A stretch of 10,236 nucleotides of DNA, from the NCBI GenBank assembly GCA_003175865.1, contig PSRF01000322.1:1-10236 (forward strand), written 5' to 3'. The notes beneath the pieces were generated by a model, which was not told where the DNA came from, searched no databases, and saw nothing but the letters and a program-made list of their open reading frames with translations. Origin of the DNA: Blastocatellia bacterium. GTDB taxonomy: Bacteria > Acidobacteriota > Blastocatellia > Pyrinomonadales > Pyrinomonadaceae. A program made the translations under genes and the position numbers. Positions 1 through 7,504 of this stretch are shown one piece after another; position 1 is the first letter of the stretch, and every line of letters starts with the position of its first letter.

Positions 1-405
1 GAAAGCAAAGTCGATTTTGATCCCAAACAAACCGCGTTACTTGAAATGCACGCTTCGGAATTGCCATCCCTTCCCGGAGGACCGTTGACGCCCGGCAGCA
101 GTGTGCGGATTACGAACTACGAGCCGAATCGGATTCGTTATGAAACAAGCGCAACCACCGCGACAATCCTTGTTGCGAGTGAGATTTTCTATCCAGGCTG
201 GAAAGCAAACGTGGATGGCATCCCGGCACGAATCCTGCTTACGGACTACTTGCTTCGCGGCGTCTATCTGCCAGCGGGCGCTCACACAATCGAACTTCGG
301 TACACCGCGACAGCAGCACGTAATGGCAGTTTCATATCGATCATCTCGATTGCAATCGTAGGCGTGCTATTCTTCGCGTCGCGCAAAAAAGACAAACCCG
401 TGTAA
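1..405 (+). CDS. YfhO-family membrane protein, C-terminal fragment (5' end outside window)
   Basis: The reading frame is open from base 1 and ends with TAA at 403-405, so only the last 134 residues of a larger protein are visible. They hold the typical end of a YfhO-family (GT-C-like) protein: a beta-rich extracytoplasmic stretch containing EIFYPGWKANVDG, then LLTDYLLRGVYLPAG, then one hydrophobic helix (about the last 30 residues) and a short basic tail (SRKKDKPV). The complete gene downstream carries nearly the same segment (EIFYPGWEATVDG, LLTDFLLRGVALPAG), so the two are tandem paralogues, probably in one operon with a gap of only 16 bases. Whether the missing part has the membrane and catalytic-loop features of the family cannot be seen. 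The family call rests on the conserved C-terminal domain and the neighbour. Confidence 0.85.
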   Translation, partial: ESKVDFDPKQTALLEMHASELPSLPGGPLTPGSSVRITNYEPNRIRYETSATTATILVASEIFYPGWKANVDGIPARILLTDYLLRGVYLPAGAHTIELRYTATAARNGSFISIISIAIVGVLFFASRKKDKPV

Positions 406-421
406 CCGAAGACTTCATCGT

Positions 422-3355
422 GTGCTGTTCCGATCTTCTCGGATGACATCACAAACTCCGCACTCAAGACGCGATGACGCTACCATAATTGGTGTCATTG
501 TAATCGCCTTCCTCATCTTTTTTTCCTGGACCATCTTTCGCGGTCGTCTACTACTCGGAGGCGATGCTTACTTCTATTCCTATCCACTTCGGTCCATTGC
601 ATGGTCCAGTATTAGTCATGGAGAGTTGCCCTTGTGGACACCGTACATCGTGTCTGGATATCCCATGCTGTCGATGGCCCAACTGGCTCTTGGTTATCCG
701 CTAACGTGGTTCTACCTGATTCTTCCTGGTTATATCGCGGAACAGTTGTATGTCTTCGCACCGTTTGTCCTTGCGCCTGCGTTCACGTACGCGTATGCAC
801 GCTCGATTGGTCGCAGCAAACTAGCATCTTTGCTCGCCGGATTGTCCTTTGGTTACGGGGGCGCGATGACAAACCTGCTCGGTGTGGTTGGTCTAGTTGG
901 TAACGGTTTCATGTGGTTGCCGTTGCTCCTGGTAACGATTGATCGTGTTCGAACGAAGCGATTTTTGCCGTGTGCGCTCGCAGCTACGGCTGTACTTGCG
1001 ATGTCGGTTTTGAATGGATTTGCTCAGTCTACAGTGTTCATCGTCGTCGTCGCTTTTGCATACGCTGCATGGACTATGGTTCTCGGGTGTTGCCGGGGAA
1101 ACGCTATTGAAAGGGCGCGACCCTTGTTCGTAATTGCAGTGGCAACTCTATTGGCCTCGGGCATCGCGGCATTCCAGATTTTCGAAACGATGCGTGCAGT
1201 GCGAAGGAGCATTCGAAGTTCACTGACATACGTCGCATTTGGTGATGGATCGTTCTCGCCGGCAGTTGCCATCAAGTCGTTGCTTGCGCCGCTTTACACC
1301 GATCGCTTTGCCGACGTCACCCTTTTTGTTTCGCCCCTTGTTTTCGTGCTGGCAGTCTTTGCCGTTGTTATTGCATGGCGCGGTGACAATCCTATCGACG
1401 TGCTGCATTTAAGATTCTGGGGTTTGGTGGCAGTTGTTTCAGGCGTACTAATCCTGGGCTCCTATACGCCGTTCGCGCGTCTTGTCTTTTACGTTCCCGT
1501 CCTCAACAAATTTCGTGTCCCTTCTCGTCATGCTTTCGAATGGACATTTGCACTGAGCATCCTGGCCGCCTTCGGTTGGGATTCTGTGAGACTCAAGTTC
1601 GTAGGGAGCAAGAACCACACAAAGACGTGGGGAGCAGTGATTCCAGCTGTCCTTTTCATGCTTACCATTGGTGTGGGTTATGTCTGGTTGCGTGCAACAA
1701 CAAACGCTCAAACGATGGCGGGTGTTGATTCTGTTGGCACGTGGTACAGCGGACTGAGTGTCAAGACTTACCTCGCATGGAAACTCATCTGGTTTGTTCT
1801 AGTTCTTGTCTGCGTCGTTTCAGTTCTGAATTTGAAACAGCAGGTTCTGCGAGGGACATTGCTGTTTGCAGTCGTAGTAATGACTTGCCTGACCGAACCC
1901 TACATACTCATGCGCAACTGGTGGAGTAATCTCGCCAAAACTCCCGAACGTGTTAAATCCGCGGCGCCGCTGACCCAAGCGTTAGATCAGGTCAACGATC
2001 ACAATCGAATATTCACACGATTCGATCTGTTTTGCGACGATACCGCAGCGTCTGCACGCGTTAATTCTCCAGACCTTACTGCGCTCTATCGACTGGAAAA
2101 TGTAGCAGGCTACGAACCACTGATGCTTGAGCGTTATAGTCGTGCACTCGGAGACGTTGGTCTCGACTCCGTCAATGCGCTGCCTGGTTACCCTGGTCCA
2201 GATACGATCTTCAGCGACAATTCACATGTGCTTGACATTCTCAACGCAACATCAGTTACAACATTCGAAAATCTTCGGTCGTCGCCCAAGCCTTTGCCTG
2301 AGTTTGAAGGCGTGAAGTTTGCACTCAATGAAAGTGGACTGGAACTCCAGCCTGTCGCAACCAAACTCATCGGTCTCACGAACTTCAAAGCCGACACGCT
2401 CTTGCTGGTGACATCAATGGCTAACTCGGCTGATGTAGAACAAGGCACCGCTGTCGCGAGCATTCGTTCATTGACGAGGGAAGGCAACGTGATTGAAAAA
2501 ATGCTACGCGCGGGAATCGACACCGGAGAGTGGGCCCATGAACGACCTGATGTTCGCGCGACTGTGAAGCACCAACTCGCCAATGTCTTTGATCGACAAG
2601 CGGGTGATCTAACAAATAGTTATAAGTCCTACCGGTATATCGCGCGGATAAACCTGGGTAGTATTTCAGACATAGCGCGTGTCGAGATGCAGAACCTGAC
2701 TTCTCATTCGACTGTTGCGCTTTGGGCGGCTTCGTTACTCAACTCTACAACCGGCGAATCACGTCCGTTGTCACGATTGATGCTAACAGTGCAGCAGAAT
2801 CCGCAGCGATGGACCATCAAAGCGTTACCTAACGAGTTGTTGATGCTGCGCAACAATCGAGCGCAACCGCGTGCGTGGTTGGTTACGCAGGCCGAAGCCG
2901 TCGATGGTGAAGAAGCCTTGCGACGGATTCGTGGCGAGAAAGACTTTGATCCCTCCCGAACGGCATTATTCGAGGTTTCACCTGAAGAGTTACCGCGTCT
3001 CACTGGAGGGGACGCACGAGATGCAGCGGTCCGCCTTACAAACTATGAAGCCAATTACCTTCGTCTCGAGACTACTGCATCAACAGCTACGGTGTTGGTT
3101 GTAAGCGAGATCTTCTATCCTGGCTGGGAGGCAACAGTCGATGGAAGTAAGCAAAGAATTCTGTTGACTGATTTTCTATTGCGCGGGGTTGCGTTGCCGG
3201 CTGGAAAGCATGTGGTCGAGATGCGCTACACGGCCCCAGCTGCTCGCAACGGCGCGATTATTTCAATTCTCACTTTATTGCTTGTGCTCGCCTTGGCCAT
3301 TTACCATCGCCTCAAAATAAAACCTCGCCATTCAGTAGCTACCTCGCCGAAATGA
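422..3355 (+). CDS. YfhO-family multi-pass membrane protein (putative GT-C glycosyltransferase)
   Basis: Complete 977-residue protein, a usual size for large YfhO-like proteins. The first membrane helix is near residues 20-38. The first outer loop has GGDAYFYSYP (46-55) and SGYP (78-81), and further helices continue to about 495. The family signature VPVLNKFRVPSRH is at 358-370. Residues about 510-890 form a soluble, probably extracytoplasmic part with TGEWAHERPDV (701-711) and SYKSYRYIARI (733-743). The C-terminal domain has YPGW (899-902), followed by a last helix at about 944-962. In Firmicutes, YfhO moves sugars from a polyprenyl-phosphate carrier to a surface polymer; that role here is inferred. 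The start is uncertain: GTG at 422 has a weak GAAG at 408-411, while ATG at 443 (residue 8) is an equally good choice. Several polar residues present in the other complete paralogue (3488-6370) are absent. The TGA stop lies inside a long inverted repeat. Confidence 0.9.
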   Translation: MLFRSSRMTSQTPHSRRDDATIIGVIVIAFLIFFSWTIFRGRLLLGGDAYFYSYPLRSIAWSSISHGELPLWTPYIVSGYPMLSMAQLALGYPLTWFYLILPGYIAEQLYVFAPFVLAPAFTYAYARSIGRSKLASLLAGLSFGYGGAMTNLLGVVGLVGNGFMWLPLLLVTIDRVRTKRFLPCALAATAVLAMSVLNGFAQSTVFIVVVAFAYAAWTMVLGCCRGNAIERARPLFVIAVATLLASGIAAFQIFETMRAVRRSIRSSLTYVAFGDGSFSPAVAIKSLLAPLYTDRFADVTLFVSPLVFVLAVFAVVIAWRGDNPIDVLHLRFWGLVAVVSGVLILGSYTPFARLVFYVPVLNKFRVPSRHAFEWTFALSILAAFGWDSVRLKFVGSKNHTKTWGAVIPAVLFMLTIGVGYVWLRATTNAQTMAGVDSVGTWYSGLSVKTYLAWKLIWFVLVLVCVVSVLNLKQQVLRGTLLFAVVVMTCLTEPYILMRNWWSNLAKTPERVKSAAPLTQALDQVNDHNRIFTRFDLFCDDTAASARVNSPDLTALYRLENVAGYEPLMLERYSRALGDVGLDSVNALPGYPGPDTIFSDNSHVLDILNATSVTTFENLRSSPKPLPEFEGVKFALNESGLELQPVATKLIGLTNFKADTLLLVTSMANSADVEQGTAVASIRSLTREGNVIEKMLRAGIDTGEWAHERPDVRATVKHQLANVFDRQAGDLTNSYKSYRYIARINLGSISDIARVEMQNLTSHSTVALWAASLLNSTTGESRPLSRLMLTVQQNPQRWTIKALPNELLMLRNNRAQPRAWLVTQAEAVDGEEALRRIRGEKDFDPSRTALFEVSPEELPRLTGGDARDAAVRLTNYEANYLRLETTASTATVLVVSEIFYPGWEATVDGSKQRILLTDFLLRGVALPAGKHVVEMRYTAPAARNGAIISILTLLLVLALAIYHRLKIKPRHSVATSPK

Positions 3356-3474
3356 TTCAAGCTCTTCTGTCGGACCGCGTACGTCTCGTGCGCTGTGTTA
3401 AGAATCAAAACCAGTTTCGATGAAAGGAAGCGCATGAGACGAACACGGTCCGACAGAAGAGCTTGAATCATTTC
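3349..3474. repeat. Long inverted repeat between convergent genes (palindromic element or bidirectional terminator)
   Basis: The left arm 3349-3394 and right arm 3429-3474 are reverse complements at 43 of 46 positions. The outer 29 bases (3349-3377 against 3446-3474) match perfectly, and the three mismatches (3378/3445, 3381/3442, 3388/3435) are all in the inner part. The loop is 34 bases (3395-3428). The structure fills almost all of the gap between two convergent genes and begins inside the last codons of the left one; the right gene's stop is 14 bases away. Position suggests a two-way transcription stop, but there is no T-run on either side and the stem is far longer than a normal terminator. 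A small mobile palindrome (MITE-like) that now also ends transcription is an alternative. I found no clear target-site duplication and no second copy in the window. Confidence 0.9.
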
Positions 3475-3487
3475 TACAAAGTACCTA

Positions 3488-6370
3488 CTAAAGGGCCAGT
3501 TCGATGCCGAAGGTGAAGGCAGCGAGTAACAGCGCTGCAATCAAACTCACGACTCCACCTTGATAGAAACTTCGTGGGTGAAACTCAAACCGCACCACAT
3601 GATCACCTGCGGGCACCGCTACACCCCTCAACGTGTAATCCGTTTGGTAAAGTTCGACCACTTTGCCATCAACCGTTGCGGTCCAACCCGGATACAACAC
3701 ATCGCTCGTAACCAGAAACGCTTCGGTTGCTGAAGACGTCTTCACTTCCATTGAACTTGCATTCAAAGTTGCAACACTCGCTGTCCCAGTCGAGTCAGTC
3801 TTACTTGTCAACGTCAGATTCTTTTCAACGAGAGCGGTTCTGGAAGCGTCGAAGACGCGTCCATCCGGTAAACGTGAAGAGCGCACGGCATTGAAAACAT
3901 CTTCGGCCGACAAGTGTTCGACTTGTGAAACAAGCCAAGCTCGTGGCAGGGCGTGAAGATTTTCAAAGACCACTCCGAGGCCTTGATCCATTGCAGTAAC
4001 TTCAGGACCGTAACCGCTGTTCGTCGAGTCGATTTGACCAACCTGACGCCAACGCGTCGTATCGGTTAAGGCTCCAGCAGCCGCGGCCAATGGCACGGAA
4101 CCTTTCTCGTCGATAGCTGTGATCTTCTTTAGAGCAAACGTTCCAGACGCCCCGGTCCAATTCAATGCGAGTTGTTTGATATCGACTGCATGATTAAGTT
4201 GAATGTGCGCAACGTAGTCGTGTGCCTCACAATTCACGCCTCCGCGCTGTGTTTGGTAACTATGAAACACTTGCGCACGTCCGTGCTGCATCGTTGGCGT
4301 AACTCCGCTGCAGTCAAACGCCCATTCACTAAAGTCGCGACCTGCCTGTAAGGAATATGATTCTGATGCTCCGCTCTGATCGCTAATCGTTAGACGCAAG
4401 ACTTCGTCACCGTTGGGTATCTGGACTGAACAGGCAAGTGCACCAACGATTGCGACTGATGTCGCACGCATCGGTTGCGAAAGACTCAATTGGTAGTTGG
4501 AGGGATTCTTTGCGTTACAACCAGGGCCGAGATCAACTGCGAGATCATTGGCGGCCCAATTGATGCCTTGTTGATCGGTCAACTGCGGTGGTCCTGTTTG
4601 ATCCGGCGGCACGATAACATAACGGACCGCCATCAGATTCAGCGCCTGGTTGGCCGGATTCCGCCACGATTCATCCACCGTGCCATGTGGTGGCATCGTT
4701 AAAAGCCGGCTAACGCGACTCAGAATGAATGGACCATAACCACTTGCGCTAGGTACTTGCCAGAGCTTCGATAGGTTCGGCAGCACTTCATTTACTCGAC
4801 CGGTTCCGCCGCGGATAGGCAGCACTCTCTGTTGAGACGCTACAACGTCAGTTCGATATTTCTCAGCTGAGATCGGTTCCAGCAAGAACGCTTTGTAGGG
4901 TGATCGATAATGCCATTCGTAAAACCAACCAAAGCTGCCGAGATCCACAATGAGCGCGGCAAAAAGAACTGCGGTGCGCAGCGCTGATCGTGGAGCACAC
5001 GACCAAAACCATAATGCCCAACAAACGAACAGGAATAGAATAATCGGGACTGCAATCGCCGGGTTGTGCCATGGCGTGAGCGTGATCGTTTGCCCCAACC
5101 GTTGAATTGCCAGTTCGTTAATCTTGGCTGCAAACAGGCCGAGCGAAATCAAAGAAAGAAGAATTCCTGCTGCGGAACAAATGAGAAGAGAACGGAGTGC
5201 GCGCTGACTGAGTTCTTGACGTTGTAAAGCGGCAACTCCAAAACCAGCCATGACACTCAGTGAAAAAGTAAGTTCCAGAAAATGGCGAGCCGGGACACGG
5301 AATTTGTTGAGAACGGGCAAGTGGTAAATAACTGTGGCAAAGGGTGTCGATTCACCCAGCGTTAACAGTAGCGCGACCGCCGCGGCAGTTAACCAAAACC
5401 ACACATCTCTTTTACGCCAACCTGATATGACACCAACTATTGCGAGAACTAGCGTCAACAGTCCCGCATAGCCACTAAGTTCGCCTGCACCCCAGCCATC
5501 AGAGCTCGACGGCCAAGCTCCAAAGTATGACAACTTGTAAAAAGAGCCTGGCGACCCACCGTAGAGGTAAGGGAACAGAAGAATTGGAAGTTGACGGAGC
5601 GGTAACTGGTAAGCAACGAACTCCTTAAAATTGAGAGACGCTCGCCAGCTAAGTCCAGCGAGTTCTTTCGTTGGCCAGAGTTGAATGCTGGCGAGTCCAA
5701 CTCCAAGCACAAACACAGCCACAACGATAAAAAAATAACGCGCGGGGTTTGTCCTGGTGAACACGCCCTCCACAATCGCGAACGCGCCAGACAGGCACAT
5801 CGCATACGCAAAGATCTGCGGGTGTCCGGCGAGAGCACTTGCTGTGACTGAAAAGACAGCAACAACAAACCACCAACGCTGGCTGACGTTTCGCGACAAC
5901 ATTCGCAATGACCAGATCGTCAGTGGCAGCCACGCCGCGGAATGGATCATTGATGCGTGGCCTACGTGAGCGATCATGAAACCGCTCAATCCGAATGTGC
6001 ATCCGCTCAACGCCGCAGCAATGCGCGACTGTGTCAGCGAAAAAACAAAACCGAACATGAAGCTACTTGACATGACATACGCAAGCAGGATGAACGGCTG
6101 ATAACCAAACGTTCCCAGTGCTGAAAACAACATTGCTGGCGGATACCAAAGCATCAGCTGAGCATCAGCTATTGACGGATAACCACCCCAGATCAACTGT
6201 TCCCAGAAGACACGAGTGGAAGCGAAGTTTGGAGCGAAGTAGATGATTCCGTCGCCCGGAGCGAGTATGTGATTGGAAAAGAGAACGGGTGAGAAAAAAA
6301 GCAGATACAGCGCCGAGTAAAGGGCCACGACCTTCAACGGTGCTATCAAATCACGAGTTCTGAACATCAT
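3488..6370 (-). CDS. YfhO-family multi-pass membrane protein (putative GT-C glycosyltransferase)
   Basis: Complete 960-residue protein with the family's features well kept. These are a first helix at about 12-32, an outer loop with APGDGIIYFAP (37-47) and GGYPSIADAQ (62-71), His residues 135, 138 and 143 ahead of AAWLPL (145-150), AGHPQ (181-185), and LPVLNKFRVPARH (351-363). Helices run to about 485. A large extracytoplasmic part follows, with four cysteines (619, 647, 687, 714) that could form disulfides and the motif AGRDFSEWAFD (676-686). The C-terminal domain has YPGW (893-896), then a final helix at about 938-957. The start ATG overlaps the methyltransferase stop in an ATGA, so translation is probably coupled. 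A second ATG follows directly. The stop is TAG. The likely role is transfer of a lipid-carried sugar to an acceptor outside the cytoplasmic membrane; acceptor and sugar are unknown. Confidence 0.92.
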   Translation of the reverse strand: MMFRTRDLIAPLKVVALYSALYLLFFSPVLFSNHILAPGDGIIYFAPNFASTRVFWEQLIWGGYPSIADAQLMLWYPPAMLFSALGTFGYQPFILLAYVMSSSFMFGFVFSLTQSRIAAALSGCTFGLSGFMIAHVGHASMIHSAAWLPLTIWSLRMLSRNVSQRWWFVVAVFSVTASALAGHPQIFAYAMCLSGAFAIVEGVFTRTNPARYFFIVVAVFVLGVGLASIQLWPTKELAGLSWRASLNFKEFVAYQLPLRQLPILLFPYLYGGSPGSFYKLSYFGAWPSSSDGWGAGELSGYAGLLTLVLAIVGVISGWRKRDVWFWLTAAAVALLLTLGESTPFATVIYHLPVLNKFRVPARHFLELTFSLSVMAGFGVAALQRQELSQRALRSLLICSAAGILLSLISLGLFAAKINELAIQRLGQTITLTPWHNPAIAVPIILFLFVCWALWFWSCAPRSALRTAVLFAALIVDLGSFGWFYEWHYRSPYKAFLLEPISAEKYRTDVVASQQRVLPIRGGTGRVNEVLPNLSKLWQVPSASGYGPFILSRVSRLLTMPPHGTVDESWRNPANQALNLMAVRYVIVPPDQTGPPQLTDQQGINWAANDLAVDLGPGCNAKNPSNYQLSLSQPMRATSVAIVGALACSVQIPNGDEVLRLTISDQSGASESYSLQAGRDFSEWAFDCSGVTPTMQHGRAQVFHSYQTQRGGVNCEAHDYVAHIQLNHAVDIKQLALNWTGASGTFALKKITAIDEKGSVPLAAAAGALTDTTRWRQVGQIDSTNSGYGPEVTAMDQGLGVVFENLHALPRAWLVSQVEHLSAEDVFNAVRSSRLPDGRVFDASRTALVEKNLTLTSKTDSTGTASVATLNASSMEVKTSSATEAFLVTSDVLYPGWTATVDGKVVELYQTDYTLRGVAVPAGDHVVRFEFHPRSFYQGGVVSLIAALLLAAFTFGIELAL

Positions 6371-7215
6371 AGTCGGCGCGCGATCACAAACATGATGTCG
6401 TATAAATTCAGATACAATCCAAGTTTCTCAATGCCCGCTTTTTGAATCACTCGAAACAATCGCGGCTTTTGTTGCCGGAGAACCAAGACGTTGTACGCCA
6501 TCTGACCGATACTTCGATAGAACCCGCAGTAGTGATTGTAGACTACCTCGAATCCATACGACTCGAGCAAACGCGTTAAGGTCTCTCTCGAGAAATAGTG
6601 CAGATGAGTCGGCGGATGAATCATACGCCAACGACGCCCGCGAACTCGGCCATTCACACTGTCAATGTCGGCGGTCGTAATTGCCAAGAGCGCGCCGGGT
6701 TCTGTGTGGTGGGCGATCTTTTCAACGTACAAGTGAGGCGATCGCACATGTTCAATCGTGTCCCACAGGCAAACGACATCAAACTTTTGTGCGCCATAGT
6801 CATGAGACAGAAAGTCGCCCTCCACGACATCTAAGTGAAACTGCTCACGCGCATGTCGTACACCGGCTTCCGTGATGTCAATTCCCTGCACCGAATCAAA
6901 TTCGCTGCGCACTTCGTCAAGGAAAAAGCCATACGCGCTACCAATTTCAAGTAAATCTTTGTGACGAGCTGGGTCGATAAACTTCTTCAGTTCTCTAATC
7001 CTGAGTCGAAAGTTCTTTCGAAAGAAAACTTCATCACCTGCATAGTCGTCAAACTCAGCTCCCGTGAAAAACGCTTCGTTATAAAGTGCGAACAACTCCT
7101 CATCGGTTAGTGTCATGTCCGCATACACGTATCCACACTCAGTACACTTGAGAATGCCAGGATAGAGTGTTTTGGACGCGTTGTGATGACAGACGAGACA
7201 GAGGTTGGAAGTCAT
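6367..7215 (-). CDS. Class I SAM-dependent methyltransferase with N-terminal zinc-ribbon-like motif
   Basis: 282 residues from the ATG at 7215. A TTG at 7233 would add six residues; neither start has a clear ribosome binding site, so ATG is preferred. The N-terminus has two CxxC pairs (C6/C9 and C24/C27), a probable zinc ribbon. The Rossmann methyltransferase core has motif I LLEIGSAYGFFL (88-99), the acidic residue ending strand 2 at D113 in GIDIT, and FDVVCLWDTIEHV (145-157). HPPTHLHYFS (200-209) is typical of Methyltransf_23-like enzymes from sugar and polysaccharide clusters. It is shorter than the about 400-residue zinc-binding sugar C-methyltransferases (NovU/EryBIII type) and lacks their C-terminal domain. 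The substrate is unknown; a sugar or glycan is likely from context. Its stop overlaps the YfhO start by four bases, so the two are co-transcribed. Confidence 0.9.
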   Translation of the reverse strand: MTSNLCLVCHHNASKTLYPGILKCTECGYVYADMTLTDEELFALYNEAFFTGAEFDDYAGDEVFFRKNFRLRIRELKKFIDPARHKDLLEIGSAYGFFLDEVRSEFDSVQGIDITEAGVRHAREQFHLDVVEGDFLSHDYGAQKFDVVCLWDTIEHVRSPHLYVEKIAHHTEPGALLAITTADIDSVNGRVRGRRWRMIHPPTHLHYFSRETLTRLLESYGFEVVYNHYCGFYRSIGQMAYNVLVLRQQKPRLFRVIQKAGIEKLGLYLNLYDIMFVIARRL

Positions 7216-7254
7216 GAGATGGCCGATTGCCAATTTTCAACAGTGAGTCTTGCT

Positions 7255-7263
7255 CATATAGCA
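7255..7263 (-). promoter_or_regulatory. Possible extended -10 promoter for the methyltransferase-YfhO pair
   Basis: On the minus strand the sequence reads TGCTATATG, resembling an extended -10 (TGnTATAAT). It is about 40 bases before the ATG at 7215. No convincing -35 box is seen about 17 bases further upstream. A promoter somewhere here is plausible because the gap to the upstream gene is 289 bases and holds a long hairpin, but this exact site is weakly supported. Confidence 0.2.
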
Positions 7264-7324
7264 ATTGATAGTCATCTTCAGTTGTCATCCTGTTTTTGAC
7301 TGACTGGGCAAGAGCGTAGGGAGC

Positions 7325-7443
7325 AGGGAACCCCAGAGCGGTAGCGACCGGATGCTAGATTCAATCTTCAAAATCAGATTTGCTGAAATACCTAAAGGAA
7401 AGTTGTGTGGCCGCATCCCCGTCGCTACCGCTCCGGGTTCCCT
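7325..7443. repeat. Imperfect inverted repeat, 31-base arms around a 57-base loop
   Basis: The left arm 7325-7355 and right arm 7413-7443 are near-perfect reverse complements. Both read AGGGAACCC at the outer end, AGCGGTAGCGAC in the middle and GGATGC at the inner end, differing only by small changes on each side of the 12-base core. Short flanking matches, GCAAG at 7308-7312 and CTTGC at 7449-7453, may extend the symmetry. The loop contains a small palindrome (7371-7381). The element makes up most of the 289-base gap between the GT2 gene and the methyltransferase gene. No T-run follows it in the direction of transcription, so a classic terminator is unlikely. A REP- or MITE-like dispersed repeat is the best guess; no ORF is present in it. 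Confidence 0.85.
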
Positions 7444-7504
7444 AACCACTTGCTGTTTTCAATCTTAAAGTCTTTTTGTGCAAAGTCGCCGTACCCGATA
7501 ATAA

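Noticed and set aside
2188..2583. 131-codon open frame on the minus strand within the YfhO gene
   Set aside because: It lies wholly inside a well-supported gene on the other strand, has low-complexity Ser-rich content and no recognisable motif; a shadow frame.
3301..3540. 79-codon minus-strand frame running through the palindrome
   Set aside because: It crosses the ends of both convergent genes and the inverted repeat; a frame this short across a palindrome is expected by chance and has no motif.
5455..5868. 137-codon open frame on the minus strand
   Set aside because: It is in another frame of the same strand as the 960-residue YfhO gene, which carries the family signatures; a shadow frame.
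7325..7443. Inverted repeat as a CRISPR unit or riboswitch
   Set aside because: There are only two arms in opposite orientation, so no repeat-spacer pattern, and no known riboswitch core is recognisable.
7380..7504. T-rich stretch after the second inverted repeat as an intrinsic terminator
   Set aside because: The T-run (around 7471) follows the repeat on the plus strand, but all genes flanking it are transcribed on the minus strand.
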